A DNA stretch of 64,000 nucleotides from G965222505 sp965222505 (lineage in GTDB: Bacteria > Bacteroidota > Rhodothermia > Rhodothermales > DATKEJ01), in contig OZ244956.1 in assembly GCA_965222505.1 (NCBI GenBank), positions 1 to 64,000 on the forward strand. The letters run 5' to 3'. The translations under genes and the position numbers were made by a program. Position 1 is the stretch's first letter. Each line of letters begins with the position of its first letter. The notes under the pieces were generated by a model, which did no database searches, had not been told where the DNA came from, and saw only the letters and a program-made list of their open reading frames with translations. Positions 44,958 through 53,100 of the stretch are shown here, piece after piece.

Positions 44958-45503
44958 ATGCGTAGCCTCGTTTTCTCAATCGTATTTATTGTCTTCATAG
45001 GGTTTATGACCCCGGTACAAAGCCAGGTCCTTCGGGATGGGGCAAACCAGCAAGTGCCGGTACGGGTCTATGGGGAAGGCAATGGTTTTTCCCTCAATAA
45101 ACTCTTCAGCCCGGAGCATTTCCAACTCCGGCACTCCTATGAGATGAGCTACAATAGTTTTGGGGGGCAAGGCATGACGTTGGGTACCTATACCAGCAGC
45201 CTTATGTGGCAGTTCAACCAGAAACTGGCAGCGCGGGCAGATATTGCTTTTTCGCATACTCCTTTTGGCACCGGCGGTTTTCAGCAGGCGCTGGGGCGCG
45301 ATTCCTATGGGAAGATCTACCTGAAAAATGCAGAAATTGCATACCGGCCGACTGAAAACATGCAGCTGAATCTGTCATTCCGTCAAAGCCCCTATGGGCG
45401 ATATATGCAGCCCTATGGATATGGCTATCATCCCTATGGTAGATCTTATTATGGTATGACCCTCCAGTCGCACGAGGCCGATCTGTATTGGAGAGGGCGT
45501 TAA
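44958..45503 (+). CDS. small exported protein, possibly an outer-membrane beta-strand protein
   Basis: This 181-residue protein has a signal peptide ('FSIVFIVFIGFMTPVQSQ'). The mature protein has alternating strand-like segments ('HFQLRHSYEMSYNSFG', 'LMWQFNQKLAARADIAFSHT', 'AEIAYRPTENMQLNLSFRQS') and a Tyr/Gly/Pro-rich tail ('YGYGYHPYGRSYYG'). I do not recognise a family. The pattern suggests a small beta-barrel or surface layer component. A 287-base spacer precedes it (44671-44957), containing a CCCTTTCC/GGAAAGGG inverted repeat near 44830-44875. The next gene starts 63 bases after the stop and a small CACGTG-containing inverted repeat lies in that gap. Confidence 0.65.
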   Translation: MRSLVFSIVFIVFIGFMTPVQSQVLRDGANQQVPVRVYGEGNGFSLNKLFSPEHFQLRHSYEMSYNSFGGQGMTLGTYTSSLMWQFNQKLAARADIAFSHTPFGTGGFQQALGRDSYGKIYLKNAEIAYRPTENMQLNLSFRQSPYGRYMQPYGYGYHPYGRSYYGMTLQSHEADLYWRGR

Positions 45504-45566
45504 AGCACGTGTAATCCATATCCCTATGGCGAATCGAGGCATTGTCCACCAACTCCCACGTGCAAT

Positions 45567-46025
45567 ATGAGTGCACCCCGGCGTTCATGGACCAACTATC
45601 TCCTCAATGGGGCCATTCTTCTGACTGGAACGTTCGCCCTGATCCTGTTATATGCCCTCCTTTCGCATTTCCTGAACCCCCAAACGCCGCCGGTAAGTCT
45701 TGAAACCGAACAACCCCTGAGCAAAATACAAGTCGAAGTTCGGAATGGCTGTGGCAAAGCAGGGGTGGCCGGGCGTGTAACCCGATATTTACGTGAACAG
45801 GGTTACGACGTGGTCGAAAGTGGGAATTATCAAGTCTTCGATGTGGCCCAGACCGTCGTGCTGGATCGATCCGGTGACATGGATGCGGCCCGCCGCATTG
45901 CAGATGACCTCGGTGTTCAGACCGATGGCGTTAAGCAAGAACTCAAACCCGAACTTTACCTGGATACCTCCGTAATCGTAGGTCGTGACTACGAAGGGTT
46001 ATTGCCTTTTCAACAGAACCCATAG
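45567..46025 (+). CDS. membrane-anchored LytR C-terminal (LytR_C) domain protein
   Basis: This 152-residue protein has a single transmembrane helix ('LLNGAILLTGTFALILLYAL') and an extracytoplasmic LytR_C domain with 'IQVEVRNGCGKAGVAGRVTR' and the family 'TVVLDRSGDMDAARRIADDL'. LytR_C domains occur at the ends of LytR-Cps2A-Psr proteins and alone in FCB bacteria, often next to rsfS as here. The function is unknown, probably a cell-wall or envelope role. RsfS starts three bases after the stop, so they are likely cotranscribed. Confidence 0.82.
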   Translation: MSAPRRSWTNYLLNGAILLTGTFALILLYALLSHFLNPQTPPVSLETEQPLSKIQVEVRNGCGKAGVAGRVTRYLREQGYDVVESGNYQVFDVAQTVVLDRSGDMDAARRIADDLGVQTDGVKQELKPELYLDTSVIVGRDYEGLLPFQQNP

Positions 46026-46028
46026 CAT

Positions 46029-46496
46029 ATGGCACAACATTTTACGGCAAAATCAACGGTGCTTCGTGAAACACAGGCATCACCGACGCCCAAATCCCGA
46101 AAAACGTCGGCTTCTTCAGCTACCCTGGTCAAGACGTTTGTGAACGCCTTACAGACGAAGAAGGGCACACACATTTCCGTGATCAACATGCGAAATGTAA
46201 GCGGAATTACTGACTATTTTGTACTCTGCACGGGAACCTCCGATCAGCAGATCAAGGCACTCGCCGATGCTGTTCGCGTGGATGCTAAAGAAAAGCATGC
46301 AGAGCTGCCCTGGCACATAGAAGGGTACGAAGCACGTCGATGGGTGGTGATGGACTACGTTGACGTTGTTGTACATATCCTCGATGCAGAGCGGCGTGCC
46401 TTTTATGACCTGGAGCGGCTCTGGGCAGATGCTCCGATTGAGCATGTGGCAGATGACGCCTCCTCGATCTCCTTATTGGAGGATGCCCCCTCTTAA
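46029..46496 (+). CDS. rsfS: ribosome silencing factor RsfS (Iojap/DUF143)
   Basis: This 155-residue member of the Iojap family has 'INMRNVSGITDYFVLCTGTS', 'DQQIKALADAV', 'LPWHIEGYEARRWVVMDYVD' and 'VVHILDAERRAFYDLERLWA'. RsfS binds ribosomal protein L14 and blocks subunit joining when translation must be reduced. An N-terminal tail of about 35 residues rich in Ser/Lys precedes the domain. Its placement directly after the LytR_C gene is a recurrent order. The next gene starts 11 bases downstream. Confidence 0.93.
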   Translation: MAQHFTAKSTVLRETQASPTPKSRKTSASSATLVKTFVNALQTKKGTHISVINMRNVSGITDYFVLCTGTSDQQIKALADAVRVDAKEKHAELPWHIEGYEARRWVVMDYVDVVVHILDAERRAFYDLERLWADAPIEHVADDASSISLLEDAPS

Positions 46497-46507
46497 ACTC
46501 ACCTTTC

Positions 46508-47011
46508 ATGCCTGCTATTCGCACCCTATTTGGTGGAACCCTGGTCGGGCTGTTTATCCTTACCGGGTGTACAACCCTGCCGGATGCAAGATCTCCTGCT
46601 TCTCCCGATGAGCAATTTGGCCATCGGTATGATGAGACCTCTCCAGAAGGGAGAGAGACTGCGCTGATCCGTTCCCCGGAGCAGGATGTAGACTATGATG
46701 TGTATCCGGCAACCTTTGACTCGGTTCATGTACGCGTTGCAGGGGTAGACCAACGTACGGAAACCGGGTATCCCGTCGATGTCCTTGTAAAAGGAGCATT
46801 CCCTGACGGATGCCTGGAACTCCACGAACTTGTACAGGACATGACCCCCACAAAGACGGAAGTCTCGCTGAGTATGCGCCGTACCCGTGGCGCGATCTGT
46901 ACGCAGGTCGTTCGTCCTTATCGTTTTTATTTTACCCTGGAAGGGATGTACCCCGAAGGCGAGCATCTGATCACTTTGAACGGTCGCGAAGTCCCATTCC
47001 AGATCCGATAG
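46508..47011 (+). CDS. lipoprotein of unknown function
   Basis: This 167-residue protein has a lipoprotein signal and lipobox ('GGTLVGLFILTGC', Cys at about 21). The mature part contains 'VRVAGVDQRTETGYPVDVLV', 'GAFPDGCLELHELVQDMTPT' and 'VRPYRFYFTLEGMYPEGEHL', consistent with a small beta-sandwich. No family is recognised. It is likely anchored in the inner or outer membrane facing the periplasm. The position after rsfS suggests membership of the same transcript. Confidence 0.75.
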   Translation: MPAIRTLFGGTLVGLFILTGCTTLPDARSPASPDEQFGHRYDETSPEGRETALIRSPEQDVDYDVYPATFDSVHVRVAGVDQRTETGYPVDVLVKGAFPDGCLELHELVQDMTPTKTEVSLSMRRTRGAICTQVVRPYRFYFTLEGMYPEGEHLITLNGREVPFQIR

Positions 47012-47083
47012 CCTTCGAGTCTGATAAGGCACGCAAGTAATACGGATATAATTTCGCACCCATCAAAAGAGACGGGCCTAATC

Positions 47084-47905
47084 TTGCTGTCCATCCGAAC
47101 CGTGCTTTCTTTCGGATTACTGGTTGGCATGCTCCTTATTCCAATGCTTGCCCTCACCTTTAGCGGGGGAGCACCAGCCCGACGCACCGGTGCACCGGGA
47201 GAACGAACCTGCAACTCAACGGGATGCCACAACACCTTCGCACTCAATAGTGGTACAGGGCGCATTGTTATCGGGCTCCCTGAAGGGGTTCAACCGGCAA
47301 CGACAGCAGAAGTCAGGATAGATGTTTCAGGTAGTGCTACACGTTACGGTTTTGAAATCACAGCCCTGGACGAGGAGAACAACCCGGTTGGCGATTGGCT
47401 GTTAACCGATTCAACAGCGTTTGCGGGTACCAGCACAGCGCATGTCACCCACCGGTTTGCTTCACAAACAGGGACCTGGGTGTTCCACTGGCATGCGCCT
47501 GATGCTGTAGTGGGGCCCGTTACATTTTATGCTGCCGGCGTTGAAGGCAACGGGCGTGATGGGAACCAGGGCGACCATGTCTATACCACACAGGCCACAC
47601 TAAATGTGGCTATTGACGTAGGCAACGAACGGGATGAAATCCCGGACGCAATGCACTTGTTTACCGCCTATCCGAATCCATTTCGAGACGAGGTCACACT
47701 TTCCTATACCCTTACATCGGTGCAACCTGTTACCTTAAGCGTCTTCGATTTGCAAGGGCGAAAAGTTCAGGAACTCATTGATGGTATACGAGGTGTAGGA
47801 TGGCATACCTTGCACTGGGATAGTCGGGATCTCTCATCGGGAAGGTATATTCTTCAGTTTCAGATGCTTTATGGGGCATACACTCGAGTAATAATAAAGG
47901 AGTAG
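47084..47905 (+). CDS. T9SS-targeted protein with choice-of-anchor V-like domain and CxxxCH motif
   Basis: About 273 residues from a TTG at 47084, with a GTG at 47102 as an alternative; both precede the signal segment 'LLVGMLLIPMLALTFSGG'. Near the mature N-terminus is 'GAPGERTCNSTGCHN', which has the C-x3-C-H spacing used by c-type hemes in choice-of-anchor V domains. A beta-sandwich region follows ('YGFEITALDEENNPVG', 'GTWVFHWHAPDAVVGPVTFY'). It ends with a T9SS sorting domain ('FTAYPNPFRDEVTLSYTLT', terminal 'YTRVIIKE'). It should be exported and possibly binds heme at the surface. DUF423 follows one base after the stop. Confidence 0.8.
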   Translation: MLSIRTVLSFGLLVGMLLIPMLALTFSGGAPARRTGAPGERTCNSTGCHNTFALNSGTGRIVIGLPEGVQPATTAEVRIDVSGSATRYGFEITALDEENNPVGDWLLTDSTAFAGTSTAHVTHRFASQTGTWVFHWHAPDAVVGPVTFYAAGVEGNGRDGNQGDHVYTTQATLNVAIDVGNERDEIPDAMHLFTAYPNPFRDEVTLSYTLTSVQPVTLSVFDLQGRKVQELIDGIRGVGWHTLHWDSRDLSSGRYILQFQMLYGAYTRVIIKE

Positions 47906-47906
47906 G

Positions 47907-48284
47907 ATGAGTTCGAAGTTTTATTTGGCAAGTGGTGCCATCATAGCGGGGTTGGCCGTGATGGCGGGTGCGTTTGGTGCCCATGCCTTGAAGGGGCAAA
48001 TTCCAGATCCAGTGTTGGTCACGTTTGAATTGGCTGTACGTTACCAGATGTACCACGCCCTGGCGTTGTGCTTTGCAGGGTGGGCGATGGATCGGTGGAC
48101 AGGAAAAGGGGCAGGGCGTGCGGCGTTTTGCTTCCTAATCGGAATCGTTATTTTTTCCGGTAGTTTGTACCTCCTGGTTATTACCGGTTACAGATGGTTA
48201 GGTGCCGTGACCCCGTTTGGCGGGTTGGCTTTTATACTCGGATGGATGCTGCTGGCGGGTCATCTCTATAATCAAGAGGAGTAG
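47907..48284 (+). CDS. DUF423/TMEM256-family small membrane protein
   Basis: This 125-residue protein has four predicted transmembrane helices: 'LASGAIIAGLAVMAGAFGAH', 'YQMYHALALCFAGWAM', 'AAFCFLIGIVIFSGSLYLLV' and 'PFGGLAFILGWMLLAG'. The conserved GAFGAH motif after helix 1 and YQMYHALAL define DUF423. The cellular role is not established. It starts one base after the preceding stop and converges with the acidic protein gene on the minus strand. Confidence 0.9.
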   Translation: MSSKFYLASGAIIAGLAVMAGAFGAHALKGQIPDPVLVTFELAVRYQMYHALALCFAGWAMDRWTGKGAGRAAFCFLIGIVIFSGSLYLLVITGYRWLGAVTPFGGLAFILGWMLLAGHLYNQEE

Positions 48285-48285
48285 C

Positions 48286-48642
48286 TTATTCCAATTCTTC
48301 GAGCAGGAGCAAGAAACTGGGCACCAGGTGGTGGTGTTCGGCAAGCGCGATGAGGACCTCAGCCGTTTCTTCAGGGGTCTCGTACAAGCCATACGTCTTT
48401 CCGTCAGTGGCATAAAAAAACTCGAATTCCTCCTCATCCTCTTCTTCCTCGGCCCAACGCACTGCCTCTTCGATCAAATATTGCCCCTCTTCCGGATCAA
48501 AAGAAGCCAGGAATCGCTCTTCCCTCGAATCCTGATCAATCAGGCTAATGTTGCCCAGTGTATTGTGCTCAGGATCATAAAACAAGACCTCGGCAAGTAA
48601 GCGGTGCGCAAAATGTGCCATGTCAAAGGGTACTTCTTTCAT
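48286..48642 (-). CDS. acidic cytoplasmic protein, unknown
   Basis: This 118-residue protein has no signal or membrane segment and is very acidic, with a run 'AEEEEDEEEFEFFYATDGK'. Helical N- and C-terminal parts ('HFAHRLLAEVLFYDP', 'TAEVLIALAEHHHLVPSFLL') flank the acidic core. No family is recognised. The coding strand is supported by good amino acid composition and a plausible ATG at 48642. It is convergent with DUF423, the two stops being adjacent. Confidence 0.6.
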   Translation of the reverse strand: MKEVPFDMAHFAHRLLAEVLFYDPEHNTLGNISLIDQDSREERFLASFDPEEGQYLIEEAVRWAEEEEDEEEFEFFYATDGKTYGLYETPEETAEVLIALAEHHHLVPSFLLLLEELE

Positions 48643-49024
48643 AACTAAAGGATGATCTTGTTTGGCCGGGGTTTACGCGTTAAGGGATAGACCTTGATCC
48701 GGGGATGCGGTTCCATCACTTGACATCTCTTGGGGATATTGTTATACTAAACATACTAGAAATGTCAAGTTGCAAGGCAAGCACACGACACGACGCGTTT
48801 ATTGGAGGTAAGGCCGATTAAACTTCGGCGCGTAACGCAAGTCCTGTTCAGGTCAATTTCCCACCTGCGCTGCGAGACCTCTATCTCCACGATACGCCGG
48901 CTCGGTTAAATGTAAGCCAAATAAGCTGCAACTAATCTACTGAAAACACAGCATTTGTTGCTTAATAAGAGGCGACCGAGAGCATCTGCTGGTATATGCA
49001 TCGTAACCCTAAGGAGGCTGCTAC
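48643..49024. other. 382-base intergenic region with a consensus-like promoter and long leader
   Basis: This is the divergent region between the acidic protein gene and the T9SS protein gene at 49025. It holds a sigma70-like promoter with flanking inverted repeat (separate entry) and about 265 bases of presumptive leader. The leader has small stems (GCCGA/TCGGC near 48818-48834, and CTCGGT/ACCGAG spanning about 48901-48985). It ends in an AAGGAGG seven bases before the ATG. No ORF is convincing. Confidence 0.5.
48718..48770 (+). promoter_or_regulatory. TTGACA-N17-TATACT promoter inside a 9-bp inverted repeat
   Basis: TTGACA at 48720-48725 and TATACT at 48743-48748 are separated by exactly 17 bases. 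ACTTGACAT (48718-48726), overlapping the -35 box, is exactly inverted at 48762-48770 (ATGTCAAGT), just past the likely start site. This could be a regulator operator pair. It points toward the T9SS protein gene at 49025. Confidence 0.5.
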
Positions 49025-50098
49025 ATGCTACCGTTCGTAAAGTCCTTCACCCGTTGGACCCTATTCATTTACTGTGCCTTCCTGTGGCTACCTAACGTGC
49101 AGGCACAGGGGGTAAAGGCCGGCGTTCATTTTATCAACGGCAATACCTTGTCCGTTCAGGCCCATCCAGAGGAGAAGGTGGATCTGTCTCTGAGTGCAGT
49201 GCAGTTTGTCCTTCGCTGGGAATCTTCATCAGCGGATTTTAATCTGGATGAGGTGATCGATTCCGCTTTTGAAATCGAGCAAGTGGGGGCCGGACAGAAG
49301 GATGGGTACAATTACAAGTATTATTCTGGCATTCCCGTCCCGTGGGTGGGTGTAAATTGGGAAGCCAGTGGAGGGCCATATGAATTGGCCCAGATTCGCG
49401 TCTCTGGAGCTGGTACCATTGCACTGGCTCCGAATACATTTTTAGAGTTTGGGGCTGGTGATTGGTACATCGAATTTGAAGGGGTCGATTTTACCAACAG
49501 TGAATTCGCTGAAGCCGAAGCAAACAATGGCTCGCTACCGGTTGAATTAGAAGGATTTGCTGCCCATGTGGTAGCGCGTGGCGTTGCCTTGCGTTGGCGG
49601 ACCCTCTCCGAAGAAGAAAATGCGGGGTTCCATGTAGAGTACGCCGATAACCCAGGTGCATTCGAATCGAAAGCTTTTATTACTGGAGCAGGTACGACGC
49701 ATGAGGCACAGGCCTACAGCTACCAGTTTGAGGAATTACCCATCGGAACCCATTGGTTCCGGCTGAGGCAAGTTGATTTTGACGGGACGACCAGCTACTC
49801 CTCAACACTTGAGGTTGACATCACCCTGCCGGGGTTGTACGCGCTGGATCCGGCCTATCCGAATCCCTTTGTAGATGTTACTACGCTCCGGTTTGCGGTT
49901 CAGCAAGATCAACGGGTTACGCTGGATCTCTATGATATTCAGGGCCGATTGATTCGCACATTGCTCGAAGGCCCTATGGAGGGCGGGCGGATGTATGATG
50001 TCGATCTGGAGGCCAAAGGGTTATCCAGCGGGCTTTATATCGTACGCCTGAGAGGGGACGAGTTTGTTGCCAGCCGAAAAGTAGTCCTTGCACGATAA
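49025..50098 (+). CDS. secreted T9SS-sorted protein with cohesin-like N-terminal region
   Basis: This 357-residue protein has a signal peptide ending near 'LWLPNVQAQG'. The N-terminal domain of about 140 residues ('LSLSAVQFVLRWESSSADFN', 'ELAQIRVSGAGTIALAPNTF') resembles a cohesin-like or carbohydrate-module beta-sandwich, although I cannot name it. It continues with the same FnIII-like module as the GEVEDY proteins ('LPVELEGFAAHV', 'TLSEEENAGFHVEYA', 'FRLRQVDFDG') and a T9SS sorting domain ('DPAYPNPFVDVTTLRFAV', 'ASRKVVLAR'). AAGGAGG seven bases before the ATG supports the start. The CotH protein gene follows 54 bases later and may be cotranscribed. Confidence 0.83.
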   Translation: MLPFVKSFTRWTLFIYCAFLWLPNVQAQGVKAGVHFINGNTLSVQAHPEEKVDLSLSAVQFVLRWESSSADFNLDEVIDSAFEIEQVGAGQKDGYNYKYYSGIPVPWVGVNWEASGGPYELAQIRVSGAGTIALAPNTFLEFGAGDWYIEFEGVDFTNSEFAEAEANNGSLPVELEGFAAHVVARGVALRWRTLSEEENAGFHVEYADNPGAFESKAFITGAGTTHEAQAYSYQFEELPIGTHWFRLRQVDFDGTTSYSSTLEVDITLPGLYALDPAYPNPFVDVTTLRFAVQQDQRVTLDLYDIQGRLIRTLLEGPMEGGRMYDVDLEAKGLSSGLYIVRLRGDEFVASRKVVLAR

Positions 50099-50152
50099 CC
50101 TCACCCATTCATCGTGCACTAGACGATCTGTTCGATCATAAATGGAGGTTTC

Positions 50153-53100
50153 ATGTTAGGTGTGTTTTCGAAACATAGGGAGCATCTAATCGGATCCAGA
50201 AAAGGGGCAGGAATTTTCCTGCTCCTGTTTCTGTTTTTGATCCCATCCGGGTTAATGGCACAGGAGAAGGTGAAGAAAGCCAAACCCAGTGTCAAAAGGG
50301 GCCTCTATGAGCAATCGTTTGACGTCGAGCTTACAAGTGCTACACCCGGAGCCACCATACGCTTTACGCTGGATGGATCGGCACCCACACGTAGCCGAGG
50401 TACCCGGTACGTCGAGCCCCTTCGCATCCGTAATACCACAATGCTGCGGATGATGGCCTACAAAGCCGGAATGCAAGATTCCAAGGTGACCACACACACC
50501 TACATCTTCCTCGACGATGTCTTGTCCCAGTCCGAGAATCAACCGGGCTATCCGAACTGGTCCATTGACGGGGCATTGGACCCACGAGGGTACCGGCTCG
50601 ATTATGAGATGGACCCATCCGTCGTAAATAGTGGTAGCTACCGGAACATGATTCGGCAGGCATTGCAGGATATTCCCTCGCTTTCTATTGTCATGAACAA
50701 GGATGATATGTTCGGCAACAGTAGTGGGATATACCGCAAAGGAGGGGATGGCCACAACCGGAATCACGAAAAACCAGCATCCATTGAGTTGATTTATCCG
50801 GGCGAACCGGATGAGGGATTTCATATCAATGCTGGAATCCGTCCACATAGCCATATTAACCTGAAGCGATCCTTCAAACTGCTTTTCAAGTCTGAATATG
50901 GAGAGGCAAACCTCGACTATCCATTCTTTGAAAAGGCAGCCCTCAACAGTGAAACGGCTGTCGAAAAGTTTGACCAACTGGTGCTGCGGGCCGGGACGAA
51001 CCGGAGCATCGTCGGCTACATGCCGGAAAATCAAAAGAAAGCCGTTTACATCCGGGATGAATGGGCACGCCAAACCCAAATTGAAATGAGCGGTGTGGGA
51101 TCGCACGGCCTTTTCGTTCATCTCTACATCAATGGATTCTATTGGGGGGTCTATAATGCCGTAGAACGCCCGGATGATCATTTCGCCTCGGAATACCTCG
51201 GTGGTAACGCTGAAGATTGGTTCGCGGGCAACCACGGGGGAGACGTAGGTGGCAATGATGACCGGTGGGACTACCTGCGGAATACGCTGAGTTACCGGGA
51301 CTTACGTAACGCATCTTATTTCAACCAGGCGAAAGATCACATTGATTTTACAAGCTTTGCCGACTACGTCTTGCAATACTTCTACAATGGTGGGGGGGAT
51401 TGGCAGGAATCGGCGAGTGAGAACAATTTTTACTACGCCAATCGAAACAGCCCGCCCGGTCCGATCCGGTTCTTTGTGTGGGATGCCGAAAGCTCCTGGT
51501 TCGATAGTGCGCCAGCTCCCATGCGGCGGCCGGGCCGGTCGCATGATGATGCCTGGATCAAGCCTCAATTTTTAACCCCCAGTGAAGGGAGCCCCCATCC
51601 GTTCACACGGGACAGGAACACCATCGCTCGGATCTTTCGGGCGTTGATGCGGAATGATGAGTTCCGGCTGCTCTTCGCTGATCGGGTGTATAAACACCTC
51701 TATCATGGAGGAGCATTGACGGATCAGGCTTCCCGTGAACGCTGGAGCACGTTGGCCAATAGAATTGAAGGCGCCATCGTTGCAGAGTTTGCCCGTTGGG
51801 GAGACGGCAAGACCCCGGATTCCAATACCGGTGTTTCCAGTCGTTTTGACCGGAATGCCCACTGGTATGGGGCACGGGACGAGGTCCTCCAGAAGATGCA
51901 GGGCAATGCAAACAGACTTATCCGTTTGCTCAGAAATCAGACCATGGAAGGGCAGAAAATGTACCCTTCCTTTGATCCCCCTCAGTTTAGCCGGCAAGGC
52001 GGGCGGGTCCCTGCGGGATTTGATCTGACCATGTCTCGGCCACAGGGCAATGGGACCATTTATTATTCTACCGACGGCTCCGATCCGCGCTCAGGCGGAA
52101 CGGTCTATAGTGGAGCCGTACCCATTCGGGGAACAGCAACCATCAAGGCACGGATCAAAAATGGATCAAAGTGGAGCGCCCTGAACGAGGCCACATTCTA
52201 TGGCGAACAAGATTGGTCTGGCCTTGTGATCAACGAGATCATGTACAATCCGGCCAGCGAAGGGTTTATTGGTGGGGATGATTTTGTAGATGGCGATGAG
52301 TTCGAATTCCTCGAACTCTACAATGCCGGCAACCACAGCCTGGACCTCGGGTTGATTCAGTTCACGGAAGGTATCGAGTTTACCTTTGAAGAAGGTACCA
52401 TGATGGAAGCCGGTACGTTTATCGTACTGGCCGAAAATCCTGAGTTGTTCGAATCGCGTTATGGGTTTGCCCCCTTCGGCAAATTTGCAGGTAAGCTCTC
52501 AAACGCTGGAGAAGAACTCCAACTTGCTGATGGGTCGGGCCGGGTCATTGATGAAGTTGAATATGATGACGAAGACCCCTGGCCAACAGGCTCCGATGGC
52601 TCAGGACGTTCTCTGGTGCTCATCGATCCAGGGTTAGACAACAGCCAGGCCAGTGCCTGGAGGGATTCAAGAGAAGAAGGGGGGAGCCCAGGGGATGGCA
52701 ATGTCTCCAATACCTCACCCGAAATCACCATGGTCTCGCCCACTGATGGGGGGCGCATAGAACCCGGTGATCCGGTCCCCTTCCGCATTAACGCATCTGA
52801 CCCCGATCCGGATGGCCGGGTAGAAAAGGTCACGTTTTATGCAGGGCCTATCGAACTGGGAGAGGATGATTCCTCTCCTTTTGATATGGACTTTGACCTG
52901 GCTGTGGGGACCTATTCGGTACGCGCCATTGCAACAGATAACCTGGGGGCCCAAACGGCAACACCATGGGCAGACATCCGCGTGGAAGCCGCACAGGCCT
53001 GTACACCGGATACGCCCGGCATCGTCATTACGGAGATCAATTACAATCCTCCGGATGACCTGGCCGCTGGCGACTGGGTTGAACTCTACAACCCTTCAAA

